Source: an uncultured Collinsella sp.
Lineage (GTDB): Bacteria; Actinomycetota; Coriobacteriia; Coriobacteriales; Coriobacteriaceae
Direction of reading: 5' to 3'
NCBI GenBank assembly: GCA_900550835.1
Contig: URTP01000079.1
Location: 1-9,795 of the forward strand
Length of the DNA stretch: 9,795 nt
The number at the start of each line of letters is the position of its first letter. Positions within the stretch are counted from its first letter, which is position 1. Below are positions 1 to 6,901 of the stretch, in pieces. Below the pieces are notes generated by a model. It was not told the origin of the DNA, searched no databases, and saw only the letters and a program-made list of their open reading frames with translations. A program made the translations under genes and the position numbers.

Positions 1-50
1 GCCCCTGCGCGTCCCGCGCTGCCCCCAAAGAGGTACGTTTCCCCATATAA

Positions 51-86
51 AACCTGCCAAAATAAACCTGTCCCTTTTTGGTAGGT
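51..86 (-). repeat. Palindromic dispersed repeat, copy 1 (reverse orientation)
   Basis: Read on the minus strand, this stretch matches the two repeats at 3608-3642 and 9655-9690 with one substitution inside the stem (CTACC in place of CTGCC). The arms are CCTGCCAAAA-like and TTTTGGCAGG, with a 13-nt loop containing GGGACAGGTTTA. The minus-strand continuation is TTTTATATGGGGAAACG, close to the TTTTATCTGGGCRAAYGCC that follows the other copies. Here the repeat lies upstream of the ABC operon and points away from it. It is therefore not placed as that operon's terminator. Confidence 0.85.
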
Positions 87-135
87 GGGAAATGGGTAAT
101 ACTAAAGAGTTATCCGACCAGATGGGAATTAATCG

Positions 136-837
136 ATGGCCTATATCGAATTCAAAGACGTCATCAAGGCATACGGCGAGGGCGACGCCCGCATCCACGC
201 GCTCGACGGCGCGAGCTTTACGGTCGAGCGCGGCGAGCTCGCCATCATTTTGGGTGCTTCGGGTGCCGGCAAGACTACGGCCCTCAACATTCTGGGCGGC
301 ATGGATACGGCAACTTCCGGCACCGTGACGGTGGACGGGCGCGACGTGAGCTCCGCCAACGAGGCGCAGCTCGTGGAGTACCGCCGCGCCGACGTCGGCT
401 TTGTCTTCCAGTTCTACAATCTGGTTCCTAACCTGACGGCGCTTGAGAACGTCGAACTCGCGGCGCAGATCTGCCCCGATTCGCTCGATGCCGAGCAAAC
501 GCTTCGTCAGGTTGGCCTGGGCGAGCGCCTGGGCAACTTTCCGGCGCAGCTTTCGGGCGGCGAGCAGCAGCGCGTATCCATCGCCCGCGCGCTGGCCAAG
601 AATCCCAAGCTGCTTTTGTGCGACGAGCCTACGGGTGCACTCGACTACAAAACCGGCAAGCAGATCTTGCAGCTGCTACAGGACACTTGCCGCAAGCAGG
701 GCATTACGGTCATTATTATCACCCACAACTCTGCACTGGCGCCCATGGCCGATCGCCTGATTCGCTTTAAGAGCGGTCGCGTGGAGAGCGAGACGGTCCA
801 GCAAAATCCCGTGCCTATCGAGACGATCGAGTGGTAG
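136..837 (+). CDS. ABC transporter ATP-binding protein, MacB/LolD type
   Basis: Cytoplasmic ATPase of 233 aa that should power the permease encoded just downstream. The full set of ABC motifs is visible: Walker A GASGAGKTT at residues 40-48, Q-loop Gln92 in FVFQFYNL, signature LSGGEQQRV at 139-147, Walker B LLLCDEP around 159-165 with catalytic Glu164, D-loop ALD at 168-170 and switch His197. The FQFYNLVPNLTALENV stretch after the Q-loop is typical of the MacB/LolD/FtsE branch, which pairs with FtsX-type permeases. Length is normal for that branch. The ATG at 136 has only a weak purine stretch upstream (GGGA near 124). The stop lies 5 nt before the probable permease start, so the two genes are almost certainly co-transcribed and translationally coupled. 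The substrate cannot be told; macrolides, peptides and lipids are all known for the family. Confidence 0.95.
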   Translation: MAYIEFKDVIKAYGEGDARIHALDGASFTVERGELAIILGASGAGKTTALNILGGMDTATSGTVTVDGRDVSSANEAQLVEYRRADVGFVFQFYNLVPNLTALENVELAAQICPDSLDAEQTLRQVGLGERLGNFPAQLSGGEQQRVSIARALAKNPKLLLCDEPTGALDYKTGKQILQLLQDTCRKQGITVIIITHNSALAPMADRLIRFKSGRVESETVQQNPVPIETIEW

Positions 838-842
838 CGCCC

Positions 843-3608
843 ATGGACCAGGACCGCCAAAACAGCCAGCGCCGCGACGCGCAGAACACGGAGCGCGAGC
901 AGGATTTTACGACCTACCGCACCGCCCAAAGCTCAAACGATATGGTGCCGACGGTTTTTCGCCGTGGCATCTACCGCACGATTCGCGGCAGCCTCAAACG
1001 CTTCTTGTCTATCGTTGTGATCACCGCGCTTGGCGTGAGCGTGATGTGCGGCCTTAAGGCGGGCTGCGAGGACCTGTGTGATTCGGTCGACGCCTATTTT
1101 GACCAGCAGAATGTCTATGACATCAACGTGCAGTCGACCTATGGTCTGACCGATGACGATCTTGCTGCCATTCAAGAGGTCGATGGCGTCGAGACGGCCG
1201 AGGGCATCTACACCGAGACCGCCTACACCGCCGTGGGTACAACGCGCGAGCGCGTGGTCGTGCAGAGCCTTTCCAAAGAGAATATTGACCAACCGGTGCT
1301 AGTACGCGGCGAGCTGCCCGAGACTTCGGGCGAAGTGGCAGTGACCTCACGTTTTTTGAAGGCTTCGGGCAAGAAAATCGGCGATACGGTGAGCTTTGCC
1401 GCCAACGATGCGAGCTCGTCGAACCAAAGCGCCAAGGACCAGTTTGCCGATGGGGACTACACCATCACGGCCGAGGTTCTCGATCCTACCGACGTGAGCT
1501 CCGACTCGACCGTCAACGCCTTTCGCGCTGCTTCGACTGCGGACTACAAGTTCTACGTGGGCGAGGATGCCGCGACATCTTCTTCCTACTCCGCTGTCCA
1601 CGTGGTCGTCGAGGGAGCCAAGAGCCTCAACTCCTATTCGGATGCCTACTCGGCAAAGATCAATGAGGTCAAGGGCAATATCGAGAAGATCCGCGAGGAG
1701 CGTGAGAAGGCGCGCGCCCAGGAGCTGACGGTCGACACACCGGCGAGCTTGGACGCGGCTGAGCGTCAGGCGAATATGGTCTTTGGGATCGAGCAGGACA
1801 ACATTAATCGCATGGCCGAGGGCAGTGAGGAACGCGTCCAAGCTCAGGCCGAGTTGGACCAGCGCCGCGCCGCCGCCGATCAGCAATTCGCCGATGCCCG
1901 CGCCGAGCTTTCCAATCTGGGCGAATGCACTTGGTACATCCAGGACCGCGGTAACATCGCAAGCTACTCGAGCGTCGAGAGCGACAGTTCTTCGATCGAG
2001 GCCATCGCCACCGTGTTCCCGTTTATCTTCTTTATCGTCGCCGTGCTCATCAGCCTCACCACCGCCACGCGCATGGTCGAAGAGGAGCGCACGCTTATTG
2101 GCCTGTACAAAGCACTCGGCTATTCGCGCGGACGCATCCTGTCCAAATACGTGGACTACTCGCTGTGGGCGTGTCTGATCGGTGGCGTGCTTGGCAATAT
2201 CATCGGATTTGTGGGTCTGCCGCTGTTCCTGTTTACGGTGTTCGACGACATGTACTCGCTGCCCCAGATGCTGCTTTCGTACGACATCGTGTCATCGCTC
2301 GTATCGGTGGCGTTGTTTACCGTGGGCGTGGTGGGCGCCACGATTATCGCCTGCCGCCACGAGATGGCTGAGACCCCGGCCTCGCTCATGCGCCCCAAGG
2401 CCCCGCGCGCCGGCTCGCGCATTCTGCTCGAGCGCATCGGCTTTATCTGGCACCGCATGGGCTTTTTGAACAAGGTCGCTGCACGCAACTTATTCCGCTA
2501 CAAAAAGCGCGCCTTTATGACCATCTTTGGCATTGCGGGCTGCACGGCGCTTGTGATTTGCGGTATGGGCATCCGTGATACGTCGGTCGCGTTGTCGCCC
2601 AAGCAGTACGGGCATATCACGCGCTATGACCTGCTGGCGGTTGCCAATCCCGATGATTTTTCGCAGACGTGCGCGGCACTGGCTGAGCGCAGTGCAGCCA
2701 ATGATTCCAACGTGACTGTGACTTCGACGCTGCCGATTATGACCGACAACGTCACCTTTACGTTTGGCGGTAAGAGCGAGACTGTGCAGCTGATCGTGGT
2801 GCCCGATGACCGCACGAACGACCTGGATGACTACGTGCGCCTAGAGGACGAGTCCAAAGAACCGCTCGCCCTGCGTGACGGAGACGTGTATTTGAGCAAG
2901 AGCTCTCAGCTGGTGCTGGGGATCAAGCCGGGTGACACGGCTCACGTCCAGGATTCGTCGCTCAATGTTGCCAAGGTCAAGGTTAGCGACATTTCGCTTA
3001 ACTATCTGGGCAACACGCTTTATATGACGCAGGGCACCTATGAGCGCGCGTTCGGTCGAAGCGCGCGTCTTAACGGCATCTTTGTGCTGCTTAAGGGCTC
3101 GTCGGCCGACCAGATTGCGTTTACCAACCGTCTTAAGAGCGATGGTTGGATTACGCTGTCGAGTACCGCCGAGCATTGGGAAAACTATGAGGCAAACTTT
3201 ACGATTATCAATTCGGTCGTGGTGCTTGTGACCTTTATGGCGGCGTGCCTGTCGTTTGTGGTGGTATTCACGTTGTCTAACACCAACATCTCGGAGCGCG
3301 AACGCGAGCTGGCGACTATCAAGGTGCTGGGCTTCCGTCGTGGTGAGGTACACCACTACGTTAACAAGGAGACGCTGATCCTCACGGCGATTGGCGCCGC
3401 GCTGGGCGTGCCGCTGGGTGGCCTGCTTGCCGAGAGCTTTACGTACATCCTGCAGATGCCGTCGCTGTACTTTGACGTCGAAGTCGAGCCGCTGAGCTAC
3501 GCGCTTGCCGTGGTGCTTTCCTTTGGCTTTACGATCATCGTCAACCTCGCTACCAATCGCACCCTCAACAAGATCGACATGGTCGGCGCCCTCAAGAGCG
3601 CCGAGTGA
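843..3608 (+). CDS. ABC transporter permease with two FtsX domains
   Basis: Membrane partner of the upstream ATPase, 921 aa from ATG 843. A GTG at 831 in the same frame, overlapping the ATPase stop, would add 4 residues; neither start has a strong ribosome site. A hydrophilic N-terminus of about 35 residues precedes TM1 (about 53-71). A large external domain follows, including a charged, Ala/Glu/Arg-rich segment likely to be coiled coil (about 270-358). Three TM segments (about 387-407, 441-466, 484-504) form the first FtsX domain. TM5 (about 557-576), a second external domain, and TM6-8 (about 788-811, 845-864, 884-903) complete the protein. Each FtsX domain has the family motif after its first helix: EEERTLIGLYKALG (413-426) and ERERELATIKVLG (818-830). 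This eight-helix layout is typical of large Gram-positive FtsX-type exporters. Substrate is unknown. The stop TGA shares its last base with a palindromic repeat. Confidence 0.93.
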   Translation: MDQDRQNSQRRDAQNTEREQDFTTYRTAQSSNDMVPTVFRRGIYRTIRGSLKRFLSIVVITALGVSVMCGLKAGCEDLCDSVDAYFDQQNVYDINVQSTYGLTDDDLAAIQEVDGVETAEGIYTETAYTAVGTTRERVVVQSLSKENIDQPVLVRGELPETSGEVAVTSRFLKASGKKIGDTVSFAANDASSSNQSAKDQFADGDYTITAEVLDPTDVSSDSTVNAFRAASTADYKFYVGEDAATSSSYSAVHVVVEGAKSLNSYSDAYSAKINEVKGNIEKIREEREKARAQELTVDTPASLDAAERQANMVFGIEQDNINRMAEGSEERVQAQAELDQRRAAADQQFADARAELSNLGECTWYIQDRGNIASYSSVESDSSSIEAIATVFPFIFFIVAVLISLTTATRMVEEERTLIGLYKALGYSRGRILSKYVDYSLWACLIGGVLGNIIGFVGLPLFLFTVFDDMYSLPQMLLSYDIVSSLVSVALFTVGVVGATIIACRHEMAETPASLMRPKAPRAGSRILLERIGFIWHRMGFLNKVAARNLFRYKKRAFMTIFGIAGCTALVICGMGIRDTSVALSPKQYGHITRYDLLAVANPDDFSQTCAALAERSAANDSNVTVTSTLPIMTDNVTFTFGGKSETVQLIVVPDDRTNDLDDYVRLEDESKEPLALRDGDVYLSKSSQLVLGIKPGDTAHVQDSSLNVAKVKVSDISLNYLGNTLYMTQGTYERAFGRSARLNGIFVLLKGSSADQIAFTNRLKSDGWITLSSTAEHWENYEANFTIINSVVVLVTFMAACLSFVVVFTLSNTNISERERELATIKVLGFRRGEVHHYVNKETLILTAIGAALGVPLGGLLAESFTYILQMPSLYFDVEVEPLSYALAVVLSFGFTIIVNLATNRTLNKIDMVGALKSAE

Positions 3609-3642
3609 CCTGCCAAAAAGGGACAGGTTTATTTTGGCAGGT
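3608..3642 (+). repeat. Palindromic dispersed repeat, copy 2, starting on the permease stop codon
   Basis: A perfect inverted repeat: CCTGCCAAAA (3609-3618) pairs with TTTTGGCAGG (3632-3641) across a 13-nt loop, and one more A-T pair closes it (3608/3642). The A of the permease TGA stop is the first base. TTTTATCTGGGC follows, so a transcript would have a G+C-topped stem and a U run, as in an intrinsic terminator. It is identical through the stem and loop to the copy at 9655-9690 and an inverted near-copy of 51-86. Confidence 0.92.
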
Positions 3643-3649
3643 TTTATCT

Positions 3650-3691
3650 GGGCGAACGCCGGACAACCATTAGGTGGCCCGGCGTTCGCCC
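3650..3691 (+). terminator. Probable terminator of the ABC operon
   Basis: A perfect 13-bp stem, GGGCGAACGCCGG (3650-3662) with CCGGCGTTCGCCC (3679-3691), encloses a 16-nt loop and is followed by CCGTTTTGCT. The stem is strong and the T run short and late. It begins within the conserved flank of repeat copy 2 (GGGCGAACGCC; GGGCAAATGCC in copy 3), so the left arm may derive from the repeat. On the minus strand no T run follows, so the plus-strand direction is preferred. Confidence 0.55.
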
Positions 3692-3724
3692 CGTTTTGCT
3701 GGGGATGTCTGTCGTTCAGTGCTC

Positions 3725-4045
3725 TTACTGGCCAATCCAGTGTTGCGCATAGCTCTTAATGTCCTCGGTAAAACCGTCAAGGTCGTCAAGGGTGATCACG
3801 CTGTCGATAAGCAAATTGGCTATCTCGCGGTGCATTGTGCTGCGGCGAATGTCGTTTGCAATTACGCCTGAGGACAGCTTGTCTCTATTGAGGCGCTCTT
3901 CTAGTGTCCAAAATCTACTGGACGCTTCGCTGTCGCCGTTCAGCATCTCAACGTACTGGGCGATGAGCTTTTCCATATAACGTTCTTGCCATTGAGGAAG
4001 CATTTTCTTAAATAGCTTCCAGTCGCTTTCGGCTACGTCGCGCAT
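3725..4045 (-). CDS. Small conserved-looking helical protein of unknown function
   Basis: Codes for 106 aa starting MRDVAESDWK, ending in TAA. I chose the ATG at 4045 because a GGAGGAC ribosome site lies a few bases upstream; an in-frame ATG at 4087 has none. The protein has no signal peptide or membrane segment. It is charged and predicted largely helical: a WQERYMEKLIAQY segment near residue 19, a FWTLEERLNRDK segment near 45, and an acidic ITLDDLDGFTEDIK segment near 84. The pattern resembles small uncharacterised proteins of Firmicutes and Actinobacteria, some carrying misleading transporter names; nothing here supports transport. It converges on the ABC operon and stands alone. Upstream sequence is more A+T-rich than the neighbouring genes. 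Function is not inferred. Confidence 0.75.
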   Translation of the reverse strand: MRDVAESDWKLFKKMLPQWQERYMEKLIAQYVEMLNGDSEASSRFWTLEERLNRDKLSSGVIANDIRRSTMHREIANLLIDSVITLDDLDGFTEDIKSYAQHWIGQ

Positions 4046-4173
4046 ATGTCCTCCGCTCGTCAAACGGGCTTTCCATTTGCCTTTCATTCTATTTGGTTTT
4101 CGCTCACAGGCGTGGATGAGAGGCTCTCTTTAGCCTTCGAGATTGGGCTTGTATGGGTCGTATGCCACAAAAT

Positions 4174-4313
4174 GGGCCTATCTACTACGTTTGCTACCAC
4201 ACCCTCGACCGTGACAAAGATTATGAAATTAAAACCGCAGGTAGATGGCTTGCCAGTTTTCGGAAAAGGCGGGTATGGTCGGCCCTCTCGAGTTAAACGT
4301 AGTAAATAGGCCC
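4174..4313. repeat. 140-bp element bounded by 19-bp inverted repeats
   Basis: GGGCCTATCTACTACGTTT (4174-4192) recurs inverted at 4295-4313 with 18 of 19 bases matching. Similarity continues inward more weakly: a CGACC block sits at the same distance (13 nt) inside both arms. The roughly 100-bp centre is unrelated between arms and has no good gene. The form fits a small non-autonomous element, or two divergent insertions of one repeat unit facing each other. I see no target duplication. Confidence 0.6.
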
Positions 4314-4375
4314 TTTTCTTGGCGCGCGGTCAGCTCAATGCTAATCTCCGTGCCGGAACTGACCCAGTTGTTTGT

Positions 4376-4444
4376 AAGTTGCGGTGATATACGGACTGTT
4401 TGGCGCTTTGGAGCTTCAAAACAGTCCCTATCTCACCGCAACTT
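4376..4444. repeat. 69-bp hairpin with two stacked stems
   Basis: AAGTTGCGGTGA (4376-4387) pairs perfectly with TCACCGCAACTT (4433-4444). After a symmetrical 5-nt internal mismatch (TATAC facing CTATC), GGACTGTTT (4393-4401) pairs with AAACAGTCC (4419-4427), leaving a 17-nt loop. That gives 21 paired bases. It lies 45 bases beyond the end of the minus-strand regulator gene and could end that transcript, but neither strand has a T run after the stem. It looks more like a dispersed palindromic repeat. Confidence 0.7.
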
Positions 4445-4488
4445 AGGAGAAGGGCGGGGGCGGTTGGGTGCTGGTGGGTCGGAGCGTG

Positions 4489-5409
4489 TTAGGCCTGTTT
4501 GCGGTGCTTCCATTGTTTGCGGCACCAGCGCATGAGCGCCTTTATGACGGGAATCGTGATGAGGATGATCCATGCAGGATGGGGCTGTCCCAAACAGAGC
4601 CACATGTAGAGGAACCAAGCGATGGCGGCTGCCGGGTAGATGGCCTCGATCAGCTTAGACAGGTGGCGCCGATCGATGAAGTCACCAATCGCGTAGTAGA
4701 CGGGAACCAAAAAGACGAGGAAGAGTCCCGTAGCCCATGTGCCGTAGACAATGCCGAGCACCAGATAGGCGAGAGCGACAAGTGCGGGGAAGGGAAACTT
4801 GTTCCACGCACGACCGACCTTGGTGTGGAAATGTTTGCCATGATGGTCGAGCTTGTCGTGTGCTTCCTTCCAGCTGGAAAACGTCTCACCGTCGATGGTG
4901 ACGGTGCCGTCGTCATTGGTGCGCACGCTATGTCCATCGTCCTCAAGCGTATCGATATGCACGCCGCCCGGCCCCACATGCACCTCTTCGCCCTTGCGCT
5001 CGTTGGTCACATGGATGCCACTCCAGCCAACATGGACCTCTTCGCCTTTGTTGGGATCGATAACGTGGATGCCGCGCGCGAGGGAAATATCGACAAGTGG
5101 TTTGTTGCCGCAATCGGCGTGCTCGGCAGAACCCTCAGCCTCGTCAGCCACATCCGCCGTCTCGGTGTCGGCGTTACCGTCCTTCAGGTCGTCGGCATCG
5201 TTGGCCGCCTCCCCATACAGCAGCTCATCCAGCGACACGCCATACAGCGCGGCGAGCGCAATAAGGTTATCGGTATCGGGAGAGGATTCGCTGCGCTCCC
5301 ATTTACTGACAGCCTGACGACTCACACCCAGCTGGGCGGCAAGCGCCTCCTGAGAAAGCCCGGCAGCCTTGCGGCGATCGACGAGCCGCTGTGCCATCGC
5401 AAGATCCAT
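4489..5409 (-). CDS. Xre-family transcriptional regulator with C-terminal membrane helices
   Basis: A 306-aa protein. The ATG at 5409 is preferred because AAAGGA lies 6 nt before it; an in-frame ATG at 5424 lacks a site and would itself contain this one. Residues 6-62 are an HTH_3/Cro-C1 domain, with LSQEALAAQLGVS then RQAVSKWERSESSPD as the recognition region and SLDELLYG at its end. An acidic linker (66-100) follows. Two near-identical 18-residue repeats, GIHVxxxxKGEEVHVGxx, occupy 113-130 and 131-148, then a shorter GVHID unit. A Trp/His-rich stretch leads into about four hydrophobic helices (206-224, 226-242, 254-274, 277-293) and a basic tail. HTH proteins with membrane domains are common in Gram-positives; the family suggests sensing of an envelope signal, but no ligand or target is evident. 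No partner gene is adjacent. Control may be autoregulatory, through palindromes upstream. Confidence 0.9.
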   Translation of the reverse strand: MDLAMAQRLVDRRKAAGLSQEALAAQLGVSRQAVSKWERSESSPDTDNLIALAALYGVSLDELLYGEAANDADDLKDGNADTETADVADEAEGSAEHADCGNKPLVDISLARGIHVIDPNKGEEVHVGWSGIHVTNERKGEEVHVGPGGVHIDTLEDDGHSVRTNDDGTVTIDGETFSSWKEAHDKLDHHGKHFHTKVGRAWNKFPFPALVALAYLVLGIVYGTWATGLFLVFLVPVYYAIGDFIDRRHLSKLIEAIYPAAAIAWFLYMWLCLGQPHPAWIILITIPVIKALMRWCRKQWKHRKQA

Positions 5410-5464
5410 GACAGTTCCTTTCATGTGGTGACCGTAATCGAATGAGCCGAGTATGCCGAGAACA

Positions 5465-5526
5465 ACCGGTAGCGACCACCATTTCTAGTTAGAATCTGCC
5501 CCAACCCTACCGCAACTACCGGTAGC
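5465..5526. promoter_or_regulatory. Possible operator cluster upstream of the Xre regulator
   Basis: Three symmetrical or repeated motifs lie 56-117 nt upstream of the regulator start: ACCGGTAGC twice in direct orientation (5465-5473 and 5518-5526), the second inside the perfect palindrome CTACCGGTAG (5516-5525), and between them TTCTAGTTAGAA (5483-5494), a 12-bp palindrome. Xre proteins commonly bind such sites near their own promoter. No clear promoter hexamers were identified, so the assignment is tentative. Confidence 0.3.
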
Positions 5527-5626
5527 AACCCCTAACGACCAGCCATTTCAGGACAAATGTCAGTGCTACTCTCAGCTAAGAGCCTGCAACATCCCAAAAT
5601 CTCAGCCCACGCACCCGCAGCAAGAA

Positions 5627-5811
5627 GACGAATAGCCTCGGCCTCCCTAGTTACCGCAGGAGGCCTCAGGGCTTACATCCCAAATCTTTCCGCAGGACGG
5701 AAGGACCCCGCCGCGCGAAGCGCACGGCGGGGTCCTGACATGTCCGAGGACGATTTGGGATGTAAGCCCTGGGGTCTCCGATGAGAGCAGTTTCGGCCGA
5801 GGCTATTCGTC
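5627..5811. repeat. 185-bp nested palindrome overlapping the end of pfkA
   Basis: Three pairs of arms share one centre near 5719. Outer: GACGAATAGCCTCGGCC (5627-5643) is perfectly inverted at 5795-5811. Middle: a 20-bp perfect arm at 5667-5686, beginning CAGGGCTTACATCCC, is inverted at 5752-5771, with weaker pairing just outside it (GGAGGCCT facing GGGTCTCC). Inner: a 12-bp stem at 5702-5713/5725-5736. The outer right arm includes the last nine coding-strand bases of pfkA (Asp, Glu, stop). No gene lies in the 5410-5802 gap. The structure could act as a two-way transcription barrier or be a mobile palindromic element. Confidence 0.85.
5702..5736 (-). terminator. Strong G+C hairpin, possible pfkA terminator
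   Basis: AGGACCCCGCCG pairs with CGGCGGGGTCCT over 12 perfect base pairs. The 11-nt loop contains CGCGAAGCG, which can fold further into the very stable GCGAAGC mini-hairpin known from DNA studies. It starts about 67 nt after the pfkA stop in the direction of transcription. What follows is TCCGTCC, not a T run, so intrinsic termination is uncertain. It is the core of the larger palindrome at 5627-5811. Confidence 0.35.
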
Positions 5812-6882
5812 GCCGAAGCTGATGCCCAGCGCCTTGGCCTCGCGCACCAGGTCGCTCTGGGGGTCGACAAACTTGAGCTTGCCGGCGACCTCCTCGAGCG
5901 GCATGTGGCACATCTTGCCGTCACGCAGGGCAATCATGTAGCCAAACTCGCCGCGTAGGCACCCCAGTGCCGCCTCGACGCCGCACTGGGTCGCAAAGAT
6001 GCGGTCCTGGGCGTCGGGTTGGCCGCCGCGCTGCGTGTGGCCGGGGATGGCGACGCGGGCCTCGCGACCAGTCTTGGCCTCGATCTCCTTGGCGATGTCG
6101 TAGACGATCGACGGACTCGTGCGCTCGGCGAGCTTTTTCTTGTACTCCTTCTTGGGCAGCGCCGCGTCCTCCTTGGAGATAGCGCCCTCGGCGACGGCTA
6201 CGATGGTAAAGCGGCTGCCGGTCTCCATGCGATGCTCGATGGTCTTGATGACGTTGTCCATGTCGTAGGGGATCTCGGGAATCAAGATGACGTCCGCGCC
6301 GCCCGCGACGCCGGCATACAGCGGAATCCAACCGACCTTGTGGCCCATGATCTCGATGACAAACACGCGGCCGTGACTCGAGGCAGTGGTGTGGATGTCG
6401 TCGATGCACTTGGTGGCGACGTCGATGGCGCTCGTAAAGCCAAAGGTCATCTCGGTGCCCCAGGTGTCGTTGTCGATGGTCTTGGGCAGGGCGATAACGT
6501 TGAGGCCCTCTTCGCGCAGGCGGTTGGCAGTCTTGGTGGAGCCGTTGCCGCCCAGCATAAACAGGCAGTCGAGCTGCAGCTTGTGATAGGTGTGGACCAT
6601 CGCCGGCACCTTCTCGACGCCATCGGCCTCGGGAATATCCAGACGCTTGAACGGCGTGCGGCTCGTGCCCAAGATGGTGCCGCCGCGGGTGAGGATGCCG
6701 CTAAAATCGGCGGGCGACATGACGCGGAACCTGCTGTAGATAAGGCCCTGGTAGCCGTCCTCAAAACCATAGATCTCGATAGGCTCTTCGCTATTGGTCA
6801 TGAGTGTTTTGACGATGCCACGCATGGTGGCGTTGAGCGCCTGGCAGTCGCCGCCACTGGTAAGAAGACCGATCCTGAGCAT
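5803..6882 (-). CDS. pfkA: 6-phosphofructokinase, probably ATP-dependent
   Basis: A 359-aa cytoplasmic enzyme that phosphorylates fructose 6-phosphate to fructose 1,6-bisphosphate, the committing step of glycolysis. Motifs: nucleotide-loop GGDCQALNA at 10-18; GGNGS at 111-115; PKTIDND at 133-139 with catalytic base Asp137; MGHKVGW at 179-185; PGHTQRGG at 290-297. Gly114 of GGNGS is the residue that marks ATP users, where PPi enzymes usually have Asp. Lys134, on the other hand, replaces the Gly of E. coli PfkA and is common in PPi and mixed-group enzymes; ATP-using actinobacterial PFKs also combine Gly with Lys, so ATP is favoured. Length is longer than the 320-aa E. coli type, as usual in this group. 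GGAAGGA lies 7 nt before the ATG. The last two codons and the stop fall in the arm of a large palindrome. Confidence 0.95.
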   Translation of the reverse strand: MLRIGLLTSGGDCQALNATMRGIVKTLMTNSEEPIEIYGFEDGYQGLIYSRFRVMSPADFSGILTRGGTILGTSRTPFKRLDIPEADGVEKVPAMVHTYHKLQLDCLFMLGGNGSTKTANRLREEGLNVIALPKTIDNDTWGTEMTFGFTSAIDVATKCIDDIHTTASSHGRVFVIEIMGHKVGWIPLYAGVAGGADVILIPEIPYDMDNVIKTIEHRMETGSRFTIVAVAEGAISKEDAALPKKEYKKKLAERTSPSIVYDIAKEIEAKTGREARVAIPGHTQRGGQPDAQDRIFATQCGVEAALGCLRGEFGYMIALRDGKMCHMPLEEVAGKLKFVDPQSDLVREAKALGISFGDE

Positions 6883-6901
6883 GATGAATCCTTCCGGGCA
6901 A

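Larger units (their letters stand above)
4046..4488. other. Gap of about 440 bp without a convincing gene
   Basis: No frame here has both a ribosome site and plausible coding character. The first 120 bases are more A+T-rich than the genes around them and should hold the promoter of the small gene ending at 3725, though I see no clear -35/-10 pair. The rest, from about 4174 to 4444, is filled by two inverted-repeat structures listed separately. The last 44 bases before the regulator stop are G-rich on the plus strand, with no terminator T run. Confidence 0.6.

Noticed and set aside
4245..4535. Possible 96-codon plus-strand gene in the repeat-rich gap
   Set aside because: It runs through an arm of one inverted repeat and all of another, then into the antisense of the regulator gene; no good ribosome site.
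4468..5445. Long plus-strand open frame of 325 codons across the Xre regulator
   Set aside because: It is antisense to a protein with a clear HTH domain, internal repeats and membrane helices, and its own translation matches no family I know.
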